In this document: piece after piece, positions 15,026 through 22,711 of the stretch
Layout of the letters: each line of letters starts with the position of its first letter
How positions within the stretch are numbered: the stretch's first letter is position 1
Assembly (NCBI GenBank): GCA_036752825.1
Contig: DAIORV010000015.1
Span: forward strand, 1-30,280
Source of the DNA: UBA5177 sp002413265
Lineage (GTDB): Bacteria > Chloroflexota > UBA5177
Length of the DNA stretch: 30,280 bases
Direction: 5' to 3'
Notes under the pieces: model-generated
The model's database searches: none
Seen by the model: the letters and a program-made list of their open reading frames with translations, nothing else
What the model was told of the DNA's origin: nothing
Program-made: the position numbers and the translations under genes

Positions 15026-17349
15026 AGACTGAGCTATCCGTCGTCGGTCACAGGTCGCGAAAGGTCGACGCCGCAAAATTGGCAACGGGTCGGGCCGCTT
15101 TCACGGATGACGTCGAGATGCGAGGCCTTCTTCACACAAAGCTGGTGAAGAGCCCGCACGCACATGCGCGCATCGTGAATGTCGACACCAGCCGCGCAGC
15201 GAGGGTGCCGGGGGTGCATGCAGTCATTACCTATAAAGATGTGCCTCGCATTCCGTACACGAGCGCCGGTCAGTCATGGCCCGAGCCCTCGCCCTACGAC
15301 CAGTTCGTGCTCGATAACAAGGTGCGATTCATGGGCGACCCCGTGGCGGCGGTGGCCGCGGAAACGCCGGAGATTGCGGCTCAAGCGGTCGCCTGCATCG
15401 ACGTCGAATACGAGGAGCTACCTGCGGTGCTCGACCCTCATCTTTCGATGGAGCCGGGCGCTCCCGTCATTCACGATGAGAGCGAGAGCTACGGGATATA
15501 CGATCCATCTCGCAACCTTGCCGCACACATCGACGTGGAGATTGGCGACGTCGAGAGAGGGATCCGCGAGGCCGACATAGTCCTCAGAAACGAATTCTTT
15601 GTGCAGTACCAGCAGCACACCTGTCTCGAGCCCCACGTCACGATTTGTTTTTTCGACGAGGACGGGCGCCTGGTTGTGCGCACGAGCACGCAGATTCCGT
15701 ATCACGCCAGGCGAATGCTGGCATTCGCTCTCGAGATCCCCGTAAAGGACGTGCACATCATCAAGCCTCGAGTAGGTGGAGGGTTCGGCAACAAACAGGA
15801 AGTCGTCACCGAGCCGATAGCCGCCGTCCTGGCCATGAAGACCGGGCGGCCGGTGAAGCTAGAGTACACGCGAACCGAAGAGTTCACGATAGCGAGAAAC
15901 CGGCATCCGCAGCACCTCTGGCTGACCACCGGGCTGCGTCGAGACGGGACCATAACCGCTAACTCCCTCAAGGTCCTGACGAATACCGGCGCATACGGAA
16001 CGCACGCGCTAACGGTGACCGGAAACACGGGGACCAAGCCGCTTCCCCTCTATCGGACCCAGAACATGAAGTTTTTTGCAGACATCGTCTACACGAACCT
16101 TCCCATTTCTGGCGCATTCAGGGGATACGGAGCGCCCCAAGGCTTCTTCGCCATGGAAGTTCAAATGGATGAAGCGGCAGAAGCGGTGGGCATGGACCCT
16201 GTCGACTTTCGACGCTTGAACCACATCCGTCTGGGCGAAACCGATCTGATGAGCGCGGCCGCGGGTGAGGGCAGCGGAAAGAAGCCGCGAGTCATGCATT
16301 CTGTCGGCCTCCCCGAATGCCTCGATCGCGGAGCCGAGGCCAGTGGATGGGCGGCGAAACGATGCAACCCTGGATCGGGGGTGAAACGTCGCGGCATGGG
16401 AATGTGCATCCTGATGCAGGGAAGTGGAGTCGCCGGTGACGAGCTCGCGGCCGCCGCGCTGAAGATGAATGAGGACGCGTCCTTCAATCTCCATGTCGGA
16501 TCGGCGGACATCGGGACGGGAAGCGACACGACGCTGTGCCAGGTTGCGGCCGAGGTTCTAGGCGTGCCGATCGAGAACATCATCATCCGATCCGGCGACA
16601 CGGACGACATTTCGTTCGATTACGGCGCGTACGCGAGCAGCACTGCGTATATAACCGGAACCTGCGTGCTGAAGGCCGCTGAAGACGCGCGACAGCAGAT
16701 CGTGGCCGTGGCCGCCCGCATGATGGAGGAGGACCCCGAAGGACTGCTCGTCCACGAGGGACGTGTAACCTCCCTGGAGGGCAAGAGCGTGACCTTGCGG
16801 GAGGTCGCCCTCGAATGCCTCTACGGGGAGAACAAGACGCTGGTTATCGGGCGCGGCACACATGCCACCAAGGACAGTCCGCCGCCATTCGTCGCCATGT
16901 TCGCGGAGGTCGAGGTTGATATCGAAACGGGACAAATCAGGCCGGTACACATCGTGTCCGCGGTCGACGTGGGCAAGGCACTTAACCCAGACATCTGTGA
17001 GGGCCAGGTGGAGGGTGCCGTGGCGCAAGGACTCGGCTATGCCCTGACCGAGGAAGTGCAGATAGGAGATCGCGGTCAGGTTTTGAACCCGACGTTCATG
17101 GATTACAAGATTTTCTGCGCCGACGATATGCCCGAGCTCACTACTATCCTGGTCGAGGCGGAGGAGCCGACCGGACCTTTCGGCGCCAAGAGCGTGGCCG
17201 AAATCGCGATCAATGGCCCTGCTCCCGCCATCTCAAACGCGGTGTATGACGCGGTAGGTATTCGACTGCGGTCGCTGCCCATGACTCCGGAAAAGGTGCT
17301 GGCTGCTTTGGACGAGAAGTCAGAGCGCTCGGCCCAGGTTTCCCTCTGA
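15022..17349 (+). CDS. Molybdenum hydroxylase molybdopterin-binding subunit (xanthine dehydrogenase family)
   Basis: This 775-aa catalytic large subunit hydroxylates a heteroaromatic or aldehyde substrate with water at a molybdopterin centre. It begins VGHRSRKVDAAKLATGRAAFTDD, the usual N-terminus, and ends in the family pattern GAKSVAEIAINGPAPAISNAV, whose E727 corresponds to the essential active-site glutamate. GGGFGNKQE (252-260) and AFRGYGAPQG (365-374) are the Mo-pterin segments. By hand alignment with bovine xanthine oxidase, E802 becomes Q259 and F914 becomes Y369, so the pocket is not the classic mammalian one. AFRGYG is not a CO dehydrogenase signature (AYRCSFR), which excludes that assignment. 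The ATG overlaps the preceding stop codon. A longer in-frame reading upstream overlaps the 2Fe-2S gene and is not the true start. Xanthine or hypoxanthine is the likely substrate class given the neighbours. Confidence 0.92.
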   Translation: MKTELSVVGHRSRKVDAAKLATGRAAFTDDVEMRGLLHTKLVKSPHAHARIVNVDTSRAARVPGVHAVITYKDVPRIPYTSAGQSWPEPSPYDQFVLDNKVRFMGDPVAAVAAETPEIAAQAVACIDVEYEELPAVLDPHLSMEPGAPVIHDESESYGIYDPSRNLAAHIDVEIGDVERGIREADIVLRNEFFVQYQQHTCLEPHVTICFFDEDGRLVVRTSTQIPYHARRMLAFALEIPVKDVHIIKPRVGGGFGNKQEVVTEPIAAVLAMKTGRPVKLEYTRTEEFTIARNRHPQHLWLTTGLRRDGTITANSLKVLTNTGAYGTHALTVTGNTGTKPLPLYRTQNMKFFADIVYTNLPISGAFRGYGAPQGFFAMEVQMDEAAEAVGMDPVDFRRLNHIRLGETDLMSAAAGEGSGKKPRVMHSVGLPECLDRGAEASGWAAKRCNPGSGVKRRGMGMCILMQGSGVAGDELAAAALKMNEDASFNLHVGSADIGTGSDTTLCQVAAEVLGVPIENIIIRSGDTDDISFDYGAYASSTAYITGTCVLKAAEDARQQIVAVAARMMEEDPEGLLVHEGRVTSLEGKSVTLREVALECLYGENKTLVIGRGTHATKDSPPPFVAMFAEVEVDIETGQIRPVHIVSAVDVGKALNPDICEGQVEGAVAQGLGYALTEEVQIGDRGQVLNPTFMDYKIFCADDMPELTTILVEAEEPTGPFGAKSVAEIAINGPAPAISNAVYDAVGIRLRSLPMTPEKVLAALDEKSERSAQVSL

Positions 17350-17371
17350 TTATGTCCGACAGGAGCACTTC

Positions 17372-18424
17372 ATGACTGTTTCCCAGCCGGTCGATTGGAC
17401 CGTGCGAAGGGAGCCGCTCGGCAGTATTCTTGCCACACCCGGGCTAACTCCACTCGTCAAGCTTGGAAGGGTGACGGATGGTCGAGATGTCGAACTCTTC
17501 GTCAAGCTCGAGTACTTTGGCCCGAGCGGCAGCGTCAAAGACCGCATCCTGCCGTACCTGGTTGCGCGCGCCGAGCGGCGAGGAGAGTTGCGGCCGGGAA
17601 TGACCATCATCGAGGCAACGACCGGGAACACTGGAATTGCAACGGCGATGACGGCTGCGGCAAAGGGTTACGAGGCCATCATAGTGATGCCCGAGGGGAT
17701 GAGCGACGAACGCAAAAAGACGGTTCAGGCCTACGGCGCCCGCCTGGAGCTGACACCGGGTGCGGAGAGCGACGTGGATCTCGTGCTGGAACGAGTGCGG
17801 GAGATCATCGACGGGACGCCCGAGCAGTTCTGGGAGGTCTCCCAATTCTCCAACCCCGACAACGTCGAAGCGCACTATGAAACCACGGGCCCGGAGATAT
17901 GGGAGCAAACCGGCGGTGAGGTCCTCGCATTTATAGACGCGCAAGGCACGGGCGGCACATTGAGCGGGGTCGGTCGCTGCCTCAAGGAACGAAATCCCGC
18001 GGTCGAAATATGGGCAATAGAACCGGAGGAGTGTCCGATCCTGGCCGGTGGTGGCTGGGGACCACACAAGATCGAGGGGATCGGGGACGGCTTCATCCCT
18101 GACAATCTCGACCTCGGCGTCCTGGACGGAGTCGTCGAGGTTCGATCCGAGGAAGCCATCGCCATGGCTCGAAGACTGGCCAGAGAAGAGGGTATCTTCT
18201 GTGGGATTTCGTCGGGCTGCAACGTGGTTGGAGCTCTGAAGCTGGCCGACGCCCGCCCGCATCTGCGCAGGATCGTGACGGTCGTTTCCGACAACGGACT
18301 TCGCTATCTATCCACGGAGCTCGTCGGCGAGGAGACGGCGCTGGAGGTGCCCGATCGAGAGCACCCGACGAGTGAAGCCGATGGTCGCAAGCTCGCCGAA
18401 CATCATCTGAAAGTCATCCGGTGA
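17372..18424 (+). CDS. Cysteine synthase-fold PLP enzyme
   Basis: This 350-aa fold-type II PLP enzyme is of the cysteine synthase / cystathionine beta-synthase group. The Schiff-base lysine is K56 in GPSGSVKDR. The carboxylate-binding loop is EATTGNTG (TSGNTG in CysK, so Ser is replaced by Thr). The phosphate loop is GTGGTLSG, then GPHKIEGIGDGFIPD and GISSGCN at the C-terminal side. Such enzymes do beta-elimination or beta-replacement on serine-like amino acids. AGGAG lies 7 nt before the ATG, and the gene is 22 bp after the hydroxylase and 28 bp before ygeW. In E. coli the PLP enzyme next to YgeW is diaminopropionate ammonia-lyase YgeX; this protein is a different, CysK-like type. Either true cysteine synthesis or a beta-elimination step at the end of purine breakdown is possible. 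Confidence 0.88.
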   Translation: MTVSQPVDWTVRREPLGSILATPGLTPLVKLGRVTDGRDVELFVKLEYFGPSGSVKDRILPYLVARAERRGELRPGMTIIEATTGNTGIATAMTAAAKGYEAIIVMPEGMSDERKKTVQAYGARLELTPGAESDVDLVLERVREIIDGTPEQFWEVSQFSNPDNVEAHYETTGPEIWEQTGGEVLAFIDAQGTGGTLSGVGRCLKERNPAVEIWAIEPEECPILAGGGWGPHKIEGIGDGFIPDNLDLGVLDGVVEVRSEEAIAMARRLAREEGIFCGISSGCNVVGALKLADARPHLRRIVTVVSDNGLRYLSTELVGEETALEVPDREHPTSEADGRKLAEHHLKVIR

Positions 18425-18452
18425 CCAAGATCAAGATCGTGAGGAGATTCGG

Positions 18453-19463
18453 GTGATAACGACGCTTCGGGGGAAGGACTTCATTGCCACACAAGATTGG
18501 ACGACCGAAGAGCTGGATACGGTCATCGACGTTGCTTCGTCTTTGAAGCGAAGCTTTGCACTGGGGGAGCCTACGAGACTTCTCTCCGACATGACGCTAT
18601 TCATGATCTTCTTCGATAAGTCCACCAGAACGCGGAACGCGTTCGAAGCGGGCATGACGCAGCTCGGCGGTCATGCCCACGATCTGACGCCTAGCGTCAT
18701 GCAGATTTCCCACGGGGAAAGCCCAAAGGACACAGGAATCATTCTGTCTCGCTATGGTCACGGCATCGCCATCAGGCACGATCTGGAACCGGGTGCGGGC
18801 GACACCTACATCCGGGAGGTCGCGGGCCACGCGAGCGCACCCGTCATCAACCTGCAGTCTGACGTGGATCATCCAACCCAGACCATTGCCGACCTGATGA
18901 CCATCCGCGAAAAATTTAGAGAGGGCGTGCGTGGCCTGAAAATCGCGGTATCGTGGGCGTACGCACCGAGCTATGCCAAACCCATGTCGGTGCCACAAGG
19001 GCTCATCTGGCTGATGACCAGGTATGGTCTCAACGTGACCCTCGCGCATCCGCCCGAGTACACACTTATGAGCAATATCGTGGCGGACGCTCGGCGAAAT
19101 GCCGGCGAGTCCGGTGGCAGCTTCCAGATCGTGGACGATATGGACACCGCGTTTGAAGACGCGGATATCGTCTACCCGAAGAGCTGGGGCATTGAAGAGC
19201 TCTTTTCCAAGCCGGATGAAGCTCTCGCGATCTCGGCAAAGTACAAGGGCTGGATCTGTGACGAGCGTCGTATGGCTCTGGCTGACGGTAAGGCGGTTTA
19301 CATGCACTGCCTGCCTGCGGATCGCGGATACGAAGTCACCGACGCGGTGATCGATGGTCCGCAATCGGTGGTGTATGACGAGGCCGAGAACAGGCTCCAT
19401 ACGGCAAAGGCGATCATGGCCTTAACCATGGGAGGAAAGGGCGGCCAGGCGACCGATGCGTAA
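18453..19463 (+). CDS. ygeW: YgeW-type knotted carbamoyltransferase
   Basis: This 336-aa member of the aspartate/ornithine carbamoyltransferase superfamily carries the carbamoyl-phosphate motifs STRTR (57-61) and HPTQ (140-143), and HCLPADR (285-291). The knot/second-substrate region SWAYAPSYAKPMSVPQG (167-183) matches the corresponding stretch of E. coli YgeW and differs from the ornithine loop of ArgF, so this is not arginine biosynthesis. YgeW proteins are encoded with purine-degradation genes and are thought to transfer a carbamoyl group between phosphate and a ureido compound; the substrate here is undetermined. It is shorter than E. coli YgeW (396 aa), mainly in the C-terminal half. The start is GTG with GAGGAG upstream. 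The end overlaps the adenine deaminase start by 8 bp. Confidence 0.9.
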   Translation: MITTLRGKDFIATQDWTTEELDTVIDVASSLKRSFALGEPTRLLSDMTLFMIFFDKSTRTRNAFEAGMTQLGGHAHDLTPSVMQISHGESPKDTGIILSRYGHGIAIRHDLEPGAGDTYIREVAGHASAPVINLQSDVDHPTQTIADLMTIREKFREGVRGLKIAVSWAYAPSYAKPMSVPQGLIWLMTRYGLNVTLAHPPEYTLMSNIVADARRNAGESGGSFQIVDDMDTAFEDADIVYPKSWGIEELFSKPDEALAISAKYKGWICDERRMALADGKAVYMHCLPADRGYEVTDAVIDGPQSVVYDEAENRLHTAKAIMALTMGGKGGQATDA

Positions 19464-21165
19464 GCGCTGGATCGCCATTGCGCGCGGCGATGAACCGGCG
19501 GATCTCGTTCTCTCGGGAGGCAGCGTGCTGTCCGTCTTCACGGGCGAGGTCTTTCGAGCGAACGTAGCCATCGCGGACGGACACGTTGTTGGAGTCGGAG
19601 ACTATCAGTCCGGCCCACAGAAAGACGTCTCGGGTAAGTTCCTGACCCCGGGCTTCATTGATGGCCACTGCCACATCGAGAGCTCGAAGCTAAACGTCGA
19701 CGAGTTTGCCAGAGCGGTCCTGCCGTCCGGCACCACGACCGTGGTCATCGATCCACACGAAATGGCCAACGTTCTCGGCGTGCGCGGTGTGGAATACATG
19801 CTGGAGGCCAGCAAAGGGCTGCCGCTGGGCGTGTACGTGATGATCCCGTCGTGCGTGCCGGCAAGCGAATTCGAATCACCGGCGTCCCCGCTCGAAGCCT
19901 ACGACTTTGCGGAGCTGCTGCAGAGGCAGAGAGTGGTCGGCATCGCCGAAATGATGGACTATCCCTCGGCAATCGCGGGCCAGGCGGGCGTCCTCTCCAA
20001 GATGGCCATGACCGGGTACAGGCACGTCGACGGCCACGCTCCAGGGATCTCCGGCAGGGACCTGAACGCCTACATCGTTTCAGGGCCCTCCAGCGATCAC
20101 GAGTGCACGACAATCGCGGAAGCCCTCGAGAAGCGCCGGCTGGGAATGTGGGTGATGATTCGCGAGGCGTCGATGATCCGAAACCTCGTCGACTTGCTTC
20201 CACTGGTCCAGGAGTACGGCACCGAAAACACCATGTTTGTCACGGACGATCGCGAGGCGGGAACGCTCCTGGACGAGGGCCACATGAACGCCATCGTCCG
20301 CAAGGCGGTGGCGAACGGGCTTTCGCCGGGGGACGCCGTCAAGCTGGCCTCCTTGAACGTCGCGCGCTATCACGGTCTGCAAAACTTGGGCGCAGTAGCG
20401 CCAACCTACGCAGCCGACATTCTCGTTCTGCCAAATCTGACGGAGTTCCGTCCGGAAATGGTGTTCAAGAATGGCGAGCTGGTCGCGGAGAACGGGGAGG
20501 CTCGACAGTTCGAGTCTCCTCCGGCGCCATCCGATGTCCTTTCGACCGTGCATCTGGCGGAGACCAGCGCCGCGGATTTTCGCATTCCTGCATCGGGAGA
20601 GCGGACCATCAGAGTCGTTGATATCGTGCGCGACCAGGTATTGACGCGCGCCGGCACGGCTGTGCCGACGGTGAGCGCCGGAGAGACTGTCGCCGACCCC
20701 GCGAAGGACCTGGTCAAGCTGGTCGTGGTGGAGCGGCACCATGCAACCGGGCGAATGGGGAAGGGCTTTGTGCGCGGCTTCGGACTTCGCGAAGGCGCGA
20801 TGGCGTCCACGGTCGCGCATGACGCTCACAATGTGGTGGTTGCCGGTGTGAGTGATGGCGACATGGCCTGCGCGGTCGGTCGGCTGGCAGAAATCGGAGG
20901 CGGTTTGGCGGTGTCACTGAACGGAGCCATCGTCGGAGATCTGCCCCTGGAGATTGGCGGCCTGATGAGCCGGCTCGATGCACGCTCCGTCGCGGAACGC
21001 ATTGCGGCCCTCGAAATGAGCTTGAGAAAGATGGGCGTGGAACTGGACACGCCGTTCATGTATCTGAGCTTCCTGGCCCTCTCGGTCATACCGGAGATGC
21101 GGGTTACCGATCGAGGGCTGGTGGACGTTCGAAGCTTCGAGGTCGTGCCGCTCGGTGTGACATGA
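19456..21165 (+). CDS. ade: Adenine deaminase (Ade family)
   Basis: This 569-aa amidohydrolase converts adenine to hypoxanthine and ammonia. The metal-binding DGHCHIESS (69-77) is diagnostic for the Ade family, followed by VVIDPHEMANV, VGIAEMMDYP, GHAPGISG, SDHECTT and FVTDDRE. The C-terminal domain (VERHHATGRMGKGFVRGFGL, then VAHDAHNVVVAGV) is the characteristic Ade end domain, so the protein is full length. The start at ATG 19456 overlaps the ygeW end, and the stop overlaps the next gene (ATGA). It would feed hypoxanthine to the molybdenum hydroxylase encoded upstream. Ade proteins use Fe or Mn; the metal cannot be told here. Confidence 0.93.
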   Translation: MRKRWIAIARGDEPADLVLSGGSVLSVFTGEVFRANVAIADGHVVGVGDYQSGPQKDVSGKFLTPGFIDGHCHIESSKLNVDEFARAVLPSGTTTVVIDPHEMANVLGVRGVEYMLEASKGLPLGVYVMIPSCVPASEFESPASPLEAYDFAELLQRQRVVGIAEMMDYPSAIAGQAGVLSKMAMTGYRHVDGHAPGISGRDLNAYIVSGPSSDHECTTIAEALEKRRLGMWVMIREASMIRNLVDLLPLVQEYGTENTMFVTDDREAGTLLDEGHMNAIVRKAVANGLSPGDAVKLASLNVARYHGLQNLGAVAPTYAADILVLPNLTEFRPEMVFKNGELVAENGEARQFESPPAPSDVLSTVHLAETSAADFRIPASGERTIRVVDIVRDQVLTRAGTAVPTVSAGETVADPAKDLVKLVVVERHHATGRMGKGFVRGFGLREGAMASTVAHDAHNVVVAGVSDGDMACAVGRLAEIGGGLAVSLNGAIVGDLPLEIGGLMSRLDARSVAERIAALEMSLRKMGVELDTPFMYLSFLALSVIPEMRVTDRGLVDVRSFEVVPLGVT

Positions 21166-22535
21166 GCTCCCTACTCCTGGCGAACCTTCGGCTCGTCGTC
21201 ACCATGGACGACGAGGGGCGAGAGCTGTCAGGCGCGTCTATCGCAAACCAAGACGGTTGGATCACGCGTGTAGGGGAGGTCTCTCCGTCAGACAGGTTCG
21301 ACGAGACCATCGACTGCAGCCGGTTCGTCGCCATTCCGGGACTGATAAACGCCCACCATCATCTCTATCAAACATTGACGCGCGGTTTTTCCCAAAGCGT
21401 CGGCCTCGGCTTGTTTGACTGGCTCACGCTGCTGTATCCGATCTGGGCCGGGCTCGACGAGGAGATGGTCTACGCATCGACTCAGACCGGCCTGGCGGAG
21501 CTAGCTCTGTCGGGCTGCACCACGTCTGCAGATCACCTGTACGTCTTTCCTCCCGGAAGCGACGCGTTTCTCGACGCGCAGGCGGAGGCGGCCGGCGCCG
21601 TCGGGCTCAGGTTTCACGCGACGCGCGGCAGCATGGATCTGGGACAGCGCGACGGCGGCTTGCCGCCCGACTCCATAACCCAGCCGCGTGAGGTCATCCT
21701 CAAAGACTCCGAACGGGTGGTGCAGCGCTACCACGATCCAGGACCCGGCTCGATGCTTCGTATTGGGTTGGCCCCATGCTCCCCTTTCTCGGCAACCCCT
21801 GAGCTGATGCTCGAAACCGCCGGCTTGGCCCGCGAGATGGAGGTTCGGTTACACACCCATCTGGCGGAGACCCTCGACGAGGACGAATACAGCCGGCGCG
21901 AGCTCGGCGTCGGCCCCGTCGATTTTTTGGACCGCGTGAGCTGGCTCGAGTCGGATGTCTGGCTGGCGCACTGCGTCCACCTGCAGCCTTCCGACATCCA
22001 GATGTTTGGTGAACGCCGAGTATCCGTTGCTCATTGCCCAACCTCAAACATGCTGCTCGGCTCCGGCCTCGCGCCCGTGCGGGACCTGCTGAACGGCAAT
22101 GTTTCCGTAGGCTTGGGAGTCGACGGAAGCGCTTCGAACGATGGGAACGATCTTATTCGAGAGGTGAAGCAGGCGGTCCTGTCCGCCCGTGCTCGGGACG
22201 GGGCGGGGGCGATGCCGGTTCGGCAGGCTCTGCGCCTGGCCACGCGCGGCGGTGCTGCCTGTCTCGGCCGCGACGACGTCGGTTGCATCGCCGCGGGAAA
22301 AGCGGCAGATTTGGCGTTGTTCGACGCCGATTCGCTGGTCATGGCGGGCACCGATGAGGACCTGGTCGCGGGCCTGGTTCTCATCGCCGCGAGACCTGAT
22401 TCGGTATATGTGCACGGTCGCCCGGTGGTACGGAACGGTCATCTTGTCCGGCTGGATGAGGAGGCACTCGCGGCGCGGCAGAGAGCCGCCTCACGCCTCC
22501 TGCTGGAACGCTGGCGAGAGGGGGCCTCGCTCTGA
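21162..22535 (+). CDS. 8-oxoguanine deaminase-like amidohydrolase
   Basis: This 457-aa protein of the AtzB/TrzA amidohydrolase group has the pattern of 8-oxoguanine deaminases. It carries the metal motif NAHHHLYQTLTRG (H65, H67), the diagnostic segment RGSMDLGQRDGGLPPDS, THLAET, HCVHL, HCPTSNMLLGSG and GVDGSASNDGNDL with the catalytic Asp. The reaction would be 8-oxoguanine to uric acid plus ammonia, feeding oxidised guanine into urate-level breakdown. Guanine or isocytosine deaminase activity, or a triazine substrate, remains possible. The start overlaps the ade stop by 4 bp. It is the last enzyme gene before the 176-bp leader of the transporter. Confidence 0.87.
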   Translation: MSSLLLANLRLVVTMDDEGRELSGASIANQDGWITRVGEVSPSDRFDETIDCSRFVAIPGLINAHHHLYQTLTRGFSQSVGLGLFDWLTLLYPIWAGLDEEMVYASTQTGLAELALSGCTTSADHLYVFPPGSDAFLDAQAEAAGAVGLRFHATRGSMDLGQRDGGLPPDSITQPREVILKDSERVVQRYHDPGPGSMLRIGLAPCSPFSATPELMLETAGLAREMEVRLHTHLAETLDEDEYSRRELGVGPVDFLDRVSWLESDVWLAHCVHLQPSDIQMFGERRVSVAHCPTSNMLLGSGLAPVRDLLNGNVSVGLGVDGSASNDGNDLIREVKQAVLSARARDGAGAMPVRQALRLATRGGAACLGRDDVGCIAAGKAADLALFDADSLVMAGTDEDLVAGLVLIAARPDSVYVHGRPVVRNGHLVRLDEEALAARQRAASRLLLERWREGASL

Positions 22536-22711
22536 CAGGATGGTGCTAAGCGGCCCGAAGAAACGCATTGCGCCGCTTGGAAGAGAAGCATTAGAAGGAG
22601 GAGATCGAGCGAACTGATGACGCGCATAAAGCCCCTCAACCGGTGAATGTCTCCGGCTGAGGAAACCCGGATAGAGAAGGTCATTTTCAGGTTCTGGGAG
22701 GAGAAATAGGC
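22536..22711 (+). promoter_or_regulatory. Structured leader upstream of the ABC transporter genes
   Basis: This 176-bp leader contains two stem-loops. The first is CTAAGCGGC (22546-22554) with GCCGCTTGG (22572-22580). The second has a 10-pair inner stem with one A-C mismatch (CCTCAACCGG 22634-22643 with CCGGCTGAGG 22653-22662, 9-nt loop), inside a possible outer stem (CTGATGAC 22614-22621 with GTCA 22680-22683 and TCAG 22687-22690). The ribosome-binding site GGGAGGAG follows at about 22696-22703. A riboswitch or attenuator is possible. The downstream gene is of the NMT1 class, which in some bacteria is preceded by the xanthine-sensing NMT1-motif RNA. I cannot confirm that consensus here. Confidence 0.45.

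Noticed and set aside
15022..17349. Aerobic CO dehydrogenase large subunit
   Set aside because: The active-site motif is AFRGYG, not the CoxL form I AYRCSFR or form II AYRGAGR, and the gene order FAD-FeS-Mo with ssnA fits the purine hydroxylase type.
18453..19463. Ornithine carbamoyltransferase of arginine biosynthesis
   Set aside because: Carbamoyl-phosphate motifs are shared, but the second-substrate region SWAYAPSYAKPMSVPQG matches YgeW, and no arginine genes are adjacent.
22612..22693. TPP riboswitch before the NMT1/THI5-like gene
   Set aside because: CTGAGGAAACCC superficially recalls the TPP CUGAGA...ACCC core, but the second conserved half (CCTGATCTGGATAATGCCAGCG-like) is absent and no thiamine gene is nearby.
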